Part shown: piece by piece, positions 10,640 to 19,100 of the stretch
How positions within the stretch are numbered: position 1 is the first letter of the stretch
Layout: each line of letters opens with the position of its first letter
Source: Zhengitettix transpicula
Lineage: Eukaryota; Arthropoda; Insecta; Orthoptera; Tetrigidae
NCBI GenBank assembly: GCA_037074705.1
Contig: CM073590.1
Coordinates: 242,413,601 to 242,477,600, forward strand
Reading direction: 5' to 3'
DNA: 64,000 nt
Position numbers and translations under genes: made by a program
The notes under the pieces: generated by a model
What the model saw: only the letters and a program-made list of their open reading frames with translations
What the model was told of the DNA's origin: nothing
The model's database searches: none

Positions 10640-11196
10640 AAACTGGACGAGATACGGAGAAGGGAATGCTGCGTCCTCACAGCAAATCCCCTCTACGACA
10701 AACGGCGGGGCGAGGGACAAGTTCCCAATGCCCGAACTACCTGATGCAGGTTTTCTGCGGTTTGTCCTGTAACACTTTTAGACGAATGGATTTTTTAACT
10801 ATTATAGTCTCCGTGCGGCCTCAGTTTAGCCTTGCCAGCTTTGCTCTACCCTTCTGCATCACCTTCCTATTCTATTAAAGGTGAGCTGTCACAATGTGGA
10901 TGACCTCACGTGGCCTGTCACTAAAGTCGATAATGATTAATTACTTTATTCTCGTACACGTAGATGGACGACATAATATCTTAAGGCTTTACGAACATTT
11001 TCCATTTGATTGTTCATGAATAGAAACAAAAATTCTACGACTACGGTAAAGCTTACGAGGAACTTTTTGCAGTGACCGGAATTCCTGTTATTGTGGTGAA
11101 ATATTCTAATTTCCTCCAAAATGCGGTTGTTGATAGTGTTATCAGTAACCACCGCTCTGGAAGGACGGCAGAGAGTTTTTCTGGTAGTCAGCATTC
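10640..11196 (+). promoter_or_regulatory. Upstream region of pseudogene unit B'
   Basis: Carries the same blocks as other unit upstream regions: CCTGATGCAGGTTTTCT near 10739, CAGTTTAGCCTTGCC near 10821, the CTCACGTGG site near 10906, the CCGGAATTCC palindrome near 11076 and the CACCGCTCTGGAAGGACGG block near 11150. It looks intact although the gene behind it is broken. Confidence 0.5.
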
Positions 11197-12171
11197 ATGA
11201 TGAAGCCTGTCTTGGTGCTGCTTGCACTGGCCATGACGAGCGCTGCTGCGGCAGCTCAAGGAAAACCAAGAACGGTAAGTCCCCGCGGCCATCTCGTTCC
11301 TCAAGTAACAATAGCGGTCGTGTCCCATTTGCGGTCATTCTTTACCCTGTGGATTTCTATCAAATATCCATTGATTTTATTTAAAAATATTTAGTATACG
11401 CAGCGTTACAACAAAAATGGTGCCAAATAATCTAAAATTTACTGACCTGAGGGTCTAAAGTGACCAGTAGAACGCCCCAGCATAGAGACAAAGCTCATGG
11501 GTCGCAGAGACAAACCAATACGACAATGTCGCTATCTATTAGGAACCAATGACGATGTCCTGACACAGAAGTTTATTCTCGTTAACGATGACGACTGAGA
11601 TGTAATATGAATTGTCGCTAGTGAAAGGTGTTAAGATTCAAAAATGGTTTCTTTACATATAGATTTATTCTTCTTCAGAATATTAGGGGACTCCATTGTC
11701 TGGGAATATGAAGTTGAACAAGAAATATACTGAAAAACGCAGCGAAAGAAAAAGAAAATGAAAGAAAACAAGATGAACTGAAAGAATGTGGCACGTTGTC
11801 CGCGGCTTTCTTCTGGATGGACGAGGCCGCTGTCAGTCGCGTGCAGTTCGGCCAACTAGTCTTTGTTATGTGCAACTACGTTGCACTCTTCGGCAACCTC
11901 TACATGTACTTCAAAGTCTGTCACTTCTACTACGACGTCAAGAGCAACGCCTTTGACTTCAGTCAGGCGTCACGGCGCGCAGCGTCTTCGCTGGCCTCCT
12001 GAACTTTGCGTTGAATTTGTTGGTGCTTTCAGGGACGGGGATTACCTTCAGGCTCATCTTCACACAGATCCAAGGCCTGGAGCAACTGCTGGGCTACTAC
12101 CACGAGCTGGGCACGCTCCAGGTGCTGCTGCTCTTCGTCCTGTTCGGTTTCAGTCGTGAAGCTCGAGTCTT
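11197..12171 (+). pseudogene. Unit B': receptor pseudogene with large internal deletion
   Basis: Exon 1 (11197-11274) is intact with donor ACG/GTAAGT and a doubled ATGATG start shared with unit D. At about 11795 intron 1 sequence runs straight into the span 4 region of exon 5 (from 11796), so exons 2-4 and the ectodomain through span 3 are gone. After the AACGCCTTT codons near 11950 one base is missing compared with other units, shifting the frame. Homology stops at about 12171 within the tail and AT-rich spacer follows. It is clearly non-functional as a receptor. A truncated secreted peptide is not excluded but not supported. Confidence 0.85.
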
Positions 12172-12772
12172 TTTTAATTTTTATAATTATAATAATAAAA
12201 TATTTTTTATAATTTGGATTGTTTTTATTTATTACATTTTTATTAGTTTTAAAAATTCACCAGATTTAGTGATCCTCATAACCACAGTGCTGCTTACTGG
12301 GCCTCTAATAATAAAAATAATGATTTGCAATTTGGAACAAAAGAGTTAAATACGAAATACGAATTAAATTTTACAATATCAAAATGTATAAATTAATCTA
12401 ATTAGAAAAATAAAGAAATCTGACGGTTAATAATATTTACATAAAAGTTAACAAAACATAGTTTCTACATACCATTTAATTTTGTATTGGACTCGTACCG
12501 TCCTCAGTTATTTTATAGTAAAGGAATTTGTTTGCACTCTAAACCGGACTCGTACTCCATGACAAACACTCGTCAGGCTCCCACAGCACACTGAATGTTT
12601 CCGCAAATGTTCTGTCCGTATTACATACGCTTTTCCGACATTATTCGCGTAGAAACATTTTCAGTCTCAGCATTCTTGCTCCAAACAATGCTCTCGTTTC
12701 AATAATTAATTACGCCAACAATAATATTAGTTAAAATTTAAATAAAACTTACATTACAAAATGCTAGTCTCT

Positions 12773-12775
<3 letters not shown>
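12172..12775. other. Spacer B'-C, proximal part
   Basis: Ancestral spacer sequence with motifs seen after the other units (GTGATCCTCATAACC near 12269, CAATTTGGAACAAAAGAG near 12329). No gene is seen. Confidence 0.6.

Positions 12776-12829
<54 letters not shown>
12776..12829. repeat. TA microsatellite
   Basis: Uninterrupted alternating TA. The same microsatellite follows the CTCTACAA motif in spacer F-G (57343) and lies at the same spacer position in D-E (34333), so it is an inherited spacer feature. Confidence 0.95.
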
Positions 12830-12832
<3 letters not shown>

Positions 12833-13156
12833 AACATGATTGTTGTGAGGTACGGTCGAGCGCCCTGGGCGGGGGTGACTGCAGTGGTTGTGTTTATGCA
12901 GGTGCCGGAAATGCGATGTTGTTTTAGGCCGGCCAAGGGCAGAAGCGTAATGGTCAGTTCCAGGCTGGACTCGACCGAAGATGGACGTGCTACAAATAAT
13001 TGATAAACCACGCCGCGAAGTGACCTACGTCTCATGTTCGATTAAATAAAATTATGAAAGATTAAAAAAGTGTTTTGGTGATTTTATACCAAAAATTACC
13101 TGGCCCCCAAACATGAATAATCAACGAAAAAACGAAAGGAGGGTAGCGGAGTGGCT

Positions 13157-13159
<3 letters not shown>
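12830..13159. repeat. LTR-like element inserted in TA repeat
   Basis: A 330-base unit starting TGTAACATGATTG and ending GTGGCTACA, flanked by TA repeat on both sides. A shorter relative with the same ends lies at 15120-15300. TG...CA ends and an AT-rich target suggest a solo LTR; a MITE is possible because the ends also form a 4-base inverted repeat. No coding capacity. Confidence 0.5.

Positions 13160-13190
<31 letters not shown>
13160..13190. repeat. TA microsatellite, right half
   Basis: Continuation of the TA tract interrupted by the LTR-like element before it. Confidence 0.9.
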
Positions 13191-13195
<5 letters not shown>

Positions 13196-13219
13196 AAAAA
13201 TCGAATAATTAAATGGCTG

Positions 13220-13300
13220 AACTGCCCCACGTTGAGGTTCGCCAAGAATTTAATATACAAAATATGTACTTTAAATCGGCCCACGTTGAGGCGTCAAATT
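13220..13300 (-). other. Primer-site-like leader of minus-strand LTR element
   Basis: TGCCCCACGTTGAGG near 13222 and CCCACGTTGAGGCG near 13280 resemble the reverse complement of retrotransposon primer-binding sites of the TGGCGCC...GTGGGGC type. They lie directly before the LTR start at 13301, the place expected for a minus-strand element. Confidence 0.4.
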
Positions 13301-14265
13301 TGTAATACACAAAAGAAATTAAATTATTATGATTAATTAACGGATGAATTTTTTTATTAAATTTAAATGAAATGATGTTAAAAGTGATCACAAGGTTTAA
13401 ACCTCAGAAAACAACTCATTTATTTAAATTAATAGTTACAAATTTTATGGTCGTGATTATTTTACAGTGTTTTTTACTCGTTTACACTTGTCTTAGGGTC
13501 GTTAATTGGGCGTTTTAAACTAAGAACAATACCTTTTAAAATTAACAAACAAAATTTACAACATTCAATTTGATTAGAATTAAAACAATGAATGAAATTG
13601 AATCCGAAATCTGACTATTTATCCTTATTTATCGTTTACATACCAATAAATGTTATAAAGTTTCTCTCTACTTACAGTTTGTACTGGTACCAGGCGTTTG
13701 TTTGGGTTCTTGGATACACTTTACACTATTTACACGTAACAGGCCATTGTTTCACTGAATTTAATTTGTTTTAAGTCACTTTCCAAAGCTTTTGTATCGT
13801 CCACGAGACACAATTGTTCTGTAAAATACTGCGGACCTTTGCTTTAAGCCCACCCCCCCCCCTCTCTCTCTCCACCCAGGATTGTAGCTCTGGTTCTGAT
13901 TACGGGTAAATCAGAATGTTGTCCACTCCTACTCCAAAGTTCTACCGACACCTGCTGACCAATTGATTATCAGCCTCCTGATCACACTCTCATCATTCTC
14001 CTCCGAGTAACTCTTTCTGTTAATATTTTAGTGACCAACTCTACTCGACGAAATTTTGTGACTGTCTTTACTTGATGAATTTCTGTGTCCAACTGTACTT
14101 GACGAAATTCTGCGTGCGACTGGCTGTGTAAAGCCCCGTGGCTCGCTGACGCCAAAGGCCCAACGTGTACATTCTTACCCATTGTTGTGTTTGTGTTCTC
14201 GCCGATAACAACTTATATCAATTGTTTAATTATTAATTCTCTAATTGTCTTTAATTATTATTACA
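13301..14265 (-). repeat. LTR, minus strand, second copy
   Basis: A 965-base block with ends TGTAATAC and TTATTACA. It closely matches 2121-3049 and is distantly similar in layout to 29336-30310. Right-hand flanking sequence is also shared with the first copy for about 110 bases, so both may descend from one insertion copied with the array. Small open frames inside are not supported as genes. Confidence 0.6.
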
Positions 14266-15119
14266 TTTTATTAAAATTTGTGATGATCGAATTTATTTAA
14301 CAATTGTTGATTTTGAAAAAAATGACTATTAACCACTAAAATTAAATATAAATTGTAATAAATGTTTCTGTATATAAAATTTAACAGGTGAATAGTTATT
14401 TTATTTTCAAATTTTTTGAATAATTAAGTAAATTAAATTAGCATGAATTTGTATATATATATATATATACATATATTTGTGTGTGTGTGTGTTACAACTC
14501 ATATATATGTATATATAGATTTATAGTTGACAGTTTTAGTATATATATATAGAGCGGAATTACAATCATGCTGACAACAGTTGAGATAACGCGTTGCAGA
14601 TGTTACAAGTGGCAGGGCTGAAACGTTATCGCAATAAAGAATGTAGCATCGTCGTTTAATTCTTGTTGTTAACATCATTACATTGTAAAGTAAATGTTCC
14701 TTAGTTTTAACGATCTTCAGATTTCTTCAATTAATTTATATAGTACGGAAGCTGTAACTGGTGACTCCAGACTTCAATATACGGATTAAACAGGCATTTT
14801 TCCACAAAACAAAACATGTCTTGTGTTAAAAATCATCCGATTGAACCAACGGATTCTGGTAGTCTGACTTCAACCCTTAAACGCAGTGGAATCCGTTAAG
14901 GTTCCGCCTATCTGTAGGAATAATCCTGCAAAGTGGTTTACCGTCGTCAACCTACGCAGAGTAACGTCTGATGTAACAAAATTTAATTACGTATTAGTCA
15001 ACCTTCGATGAAGGCACTGTGGATTCGGTTGGTGATTTGATTCAACATCCGCTTAGTGAAAACAGGTATGACGCATTAAAAGGTAGAATAATTGACACTT
15101 ATGGAGAATATATATATAT
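14266..15119. other. Spacer B'-C, middle part
   Basis: AT-rich, with short TA/TG microsatellites at about 14453-14515. The stretch 14560-15110 is of higher complexity and not matched elsewhere in the window that I can see. No splice-bounded or long open frame is visible. Confidence 0.5.
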
Positions 15120-15300
15120 TGGAACATGATTGGGATGAAAAGTGTGATAAACCACGCGTTGCAGATAATTGCTTGTCTCATGCTCGACAAATAAAGTAAT
15201 TAATTATGAAAATGTTGTTTTGGTGATTTTATCCTAAAAATTGCAGGGCGTCCATAATTAAATAATCGAAAAACGCGACGAGGGTAGCGGCTTTGCTACA
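15120..15300. repeat. Short LTR-like element, internally deleted relative of 12830-13159
   Basis: Starts TGGAACATGATTG and ends TTTGCTACA. It shares the GTGATAAACCACGC and TTTTGGTGATTTTAT blocks with the longer copy but lacks about 150 internal bases. It also sits in TA-rich sequence. Confidence 0.5.
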
Positions 15301-15334
15301 TACTATATATCCGAGATGTTACACACATACAAAC

Positions 15335-15378
15335 AAACAAACACACACACACACACACAAATATATATATATATATAT
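15335..15378. repeat. CA/TA compound microsatellite
   Basis: A run of AC dinucleotides passes directly into TA dinucleotides. Confidence 0.9.
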
Positions 15379-15689
15379 CAAATTTATTAGAATGAAATTT
15401 ATGTAACTATTGAAAATTTTGGAAAATAAAATAACTATTAAGCAGTAAAATTTTAAATTTATAACAATTTATATTTAATTCGTTTATATACAAAAACTTT
15501 TAACATGGATGTCGCGGCTTTATTGAAATTCTTGAGACCTTCAGGTTCGCTTGTCGGGCTTTTAACACTAATGATACCACCGAATATAGAAAACTAAATA
15601 TTGTACTGAATTTGATTGAAAATTATTATCTTAAACAGTTTCCAATTAACAGTTGTCCTGCATCACTTTTAGACAAATGGATCCTTAAA

Positions 15690-16086
15690 CTATTATAGTC
15701 TCCAGGGAGCCTCAGTTTAGCCTTGCCTGCTTTGCTCTACCCTTCCGCATGACATTCCTACGATATTAAAGAGGAGCGGTCACAATGTGGATGACCTCAC
15801 GTGGGCAGTCACTAAAGAAGTTATGATTAATTACTTTATTTCTCTTACACGTAAAGGGACGACATAATAATTTATTGCTAAACAAACATTTTTCATTTGA
15901 TAGGTCATGAATACAAAACAATTCTACGACTACGGTAACGCCTAACAGGAACTTCTTGCAGTGACCGGAATTCCTGTTTTGTGGTTAATTATTGTAACTT
16001 CCTACCAAGTGCGGTTGTTGATAGTGTTATCAGTAACCACCGCTCTGGAAGGACGGTAAAGAGTTTTCTGGTAGTCAGCATTCAAG
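15690..16086 (+). promoter_or_regulatory. Upstream region of unit C
   Basis: All conserved upstream blocks are present: CCTCAGTTTAGCCTTGCC at about 15710, the CTCACGTGG site near 15797, TTACACGTAAAGGGACGACA near 15845, the CCGGAATTCC palindrome near 15965 and the CACCGCTCTGGAAGGACGG block near 16039. Confidence 0.55.
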
Positions 16087-16161
16087 ATGAAGCCCGTCTT
16101 GGTACTGCTTGCACTGGCGGTGACGAGCGCTGCTGCGGCAGCTCAAGGAAAACCAAGAACG
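16087..16161 (+). CDS. Unit C exon 1: signal peptide
   Basis: 25 codons, MKPVLVLLALAVTSAAAAAQ followed by GKPRT, ending ACG/GTAAGT. A classic secretion signal that is nearly identical in units E, F and G. Confidence 0.82.
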
Positions 16162-19100
16162 GTAAGTCCACGCGGCCATCGGGTTCCTCAAGTAACGATT
16201 CTGGTCGTGTCCCATTTGCGGTCATTCTTTTCCTTTTGGACTTCTATCAAATATCCATTGATTTTATTTAAAAATATTTACTATACGCAGCGTTACAAGA
16301 AGAATGGCACCAAATAATCTATAATTTATTGACTGGAGGGTCTGAAGTGATCAGTAGAACGCCCCAGCATAGAGACAAAGCTCATGGGTCGCAAAGGCAA
16401 ACCAATCCGACGAAGTCACTATCTGTTAGGAATCAATGACAATGTTCTGACCGTGGCAGTTTCTTTCTTGTTATCGGTGGCAACTCAGATGTAATATGAA
16501 TTGTGGCTCGTGTCAAAAGAAAAGGTGTTAAGTATCGAAAAATGTCTTCTTTACGTGGAGATTTTTTATTTTCCATAGTATTATGGGACACCATTGTCTG
16601 GGAATATGAAGTTAAACATGAAAAAAACTAAAAAACGCAGCGAAAGAATAAGAAAATCAAAGAAAACAAGATAAACTGAAAGAATGAGGCACTTTAAAGA
16701 GTTGACGTGGAAGATCGCGTAAAAATATAAGATCAGAAAAAATGTATAGCGATTTACTCCAACGTTACGAACAGTACGGAAAACAATGGAATACCCGAAT
16801 AATGTTAATAATAACGTTACCTCACCATTGTCAATTAAAATAAATTTTGATAGAAGTCCACTAAGGCGTGAGTGCGGCCTTTCCTAATCCTCTGCTCCAG
16901 GACTACATTGTACCTGGATGGACCGCAAGCTGAACGCCTCGCATGTAGACCTGCCCGCAAATGAGTTAAAACCTAACATTTCCTTCCCAGACGCAGTCAG
17001 CACACAGCCACAATTTGGTCTTCATTCAACGTATGTGATAAACCAGTCTCGCAATGTCTTCATCTTTTCCTGAAATTTCCTTGTTAAGAGTTGATGGTCT
17101 CGTCCTTGGTTTAACCTACAGCTTCGCTCCATCGCTGGGTTGAAGTGACAAGGATTCCAGGAGGCTTCATCTTTAAAAATAATTGTGAGGGTCAGCGCCA
17201 CAGTGGTCTAATCCTTTGGAACACCCAATTTTGTCATATTTCAATTCTTCAACACTTATTAAGTCGTTGCAGTTTAATAATCTGGAAAATAGTGTGATTT
17301 TTTATTTAAAAAAATTATATGTCAGACTTAAACTGAAATTTTCCCCATTCCAAGCACTGTTGTTCTGGCCCCTTCAATTTTTCTTTACTTTGTCCTTTAG
17401 AAGCTGACGTAGTTGATGACGTCACAGTTTTCATACTCGTGCCCAAGTATCCACTTAAATATTCAAACGTTAAATTCTTTCTAAGTAATTTTCTTTTTAT
17501 GTTTCAGTTGGGTGATGTTATTATTGACAAATACGGACGAGACATAAGCTACATGTCACGATTTGCGATTACATGGCTTGTAGGTTGGAAACATATAAGT
17601 TTTTCGACGCCGCATTACCAGGTAGGAACTTCGTCGATGTTTGCAACTTCTACTGGTACCTTTCTGCCCCTGTCGAAGGAGGGGAGTGAATTATTAGGTT
17701 ATTAGACCTTTAAAAACACAAATTAGTGCTTTCGAAACACTTCATTGATGGTATGTAAAAAAGTCATACCGGGGATCCGTCGATGACTGCAATAAAGCGA
17801 GGAATTAAAAACAAGTACATTTATCTGGAGGCAATAACGTGTGGGAATCAAAACGTCAACTTTAGCAACATTTTTGAACCAATGTGTATTGGTGTATTGT
17901 AACAACTATGTATTGCATTAGAAATGAGGTGAGGACAGTTAAAGAACCGTTGTGAACGCACATTAACCGTATGTTAGTCACGCCCCCTAAATTAAGGTGG
18001 TTGGTCGTGCTCTGAACTTTATTCATAGACGAAATTTTACAGTCTGGTTTACCATTCTATTTAAAATATTTGTTAAATAAAATCTACTATAAAAATGAAT
18101 CTACTTTTCTATTACCACAATATCCTTGAAAATTAAAATGATAGAGTATTGAGTCTCACAAGGAGAAAAAGTGGAAAGTTGTATTAAAAAGCCACACATA
18201 TAATACACTTATTAGAATAAAAACTTAAGTATCAAAAGGTAAATATGTATTACTAACCCGGAATAGTCGTTAATGGCATTTATGAAAAGGATCTACGTAC
18301 TCATGTGACAAGGACGAGAAAGATCCTGACGGGAGTGGTCACAGTAGGTCTCCTGGACCGCAGATACGTGACTTTCTTATTCATACATCATTTTTCTAAA
18401 AACTACAGTTTATTTTGTAGTGTGAACTTGGCAGCATTTTCTGTAAACACATTCAGTCAGAGATATTATAAACCTTCAGCCATCCATCTGACCTGGCTCC
18501 AGATATAACAAAATAATTATATATATATATAAATAATAAAAGTAGTTACCGTGGCTAAACTAATTAATTAAAATAAAATTCCAATTTAAATATTAATTGT
18601 GGTGTTGAAGCATGATTAGACAGTTTTGGTTTTCCTTTTTCGTTTCAGGCTACAAACATTCAAAGTTATTGTTATGTAGATAATAAGTAATGTTATCATG
18701 TATTTGCTACAGGATTATTTATTTCAATTGTAGATTATTAAATATATAGAAACATGAATATTTTACTCCTTTTTTTTTAGATAATCGTATACTTAAGAAC
18801 TATGGAATACATAATAATGACAGAATTTTTTGACGACTTAAGGAATGTCACCCTCGATTCTATTTACGACGACATAAATAAGCATTGCTTGCAATATTTG
18901 GATAAGCCGATTGTGGATCTCACAGTGGAACCCAAAGTGAGTACGCAAGAGTACAGATCGAGTATATATATTTTCTTTTACACTTTCAAATACGCAATCT
19001 ATACATAGGAATTCGTGAGATCTGTTTGACTCTATGGCTGAGTTATGCACTTCTCATGTCACATGCAGCGACTGCCTAAGGAGGTCCGTGCCGAGGTAAG

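Noticed and set aside
12754..13035. Open frames of Ile-Tyr repeats across TA microsatellites (also near 13151, 29172, 50189)
   Set aside because: Simple-repeat translation only.
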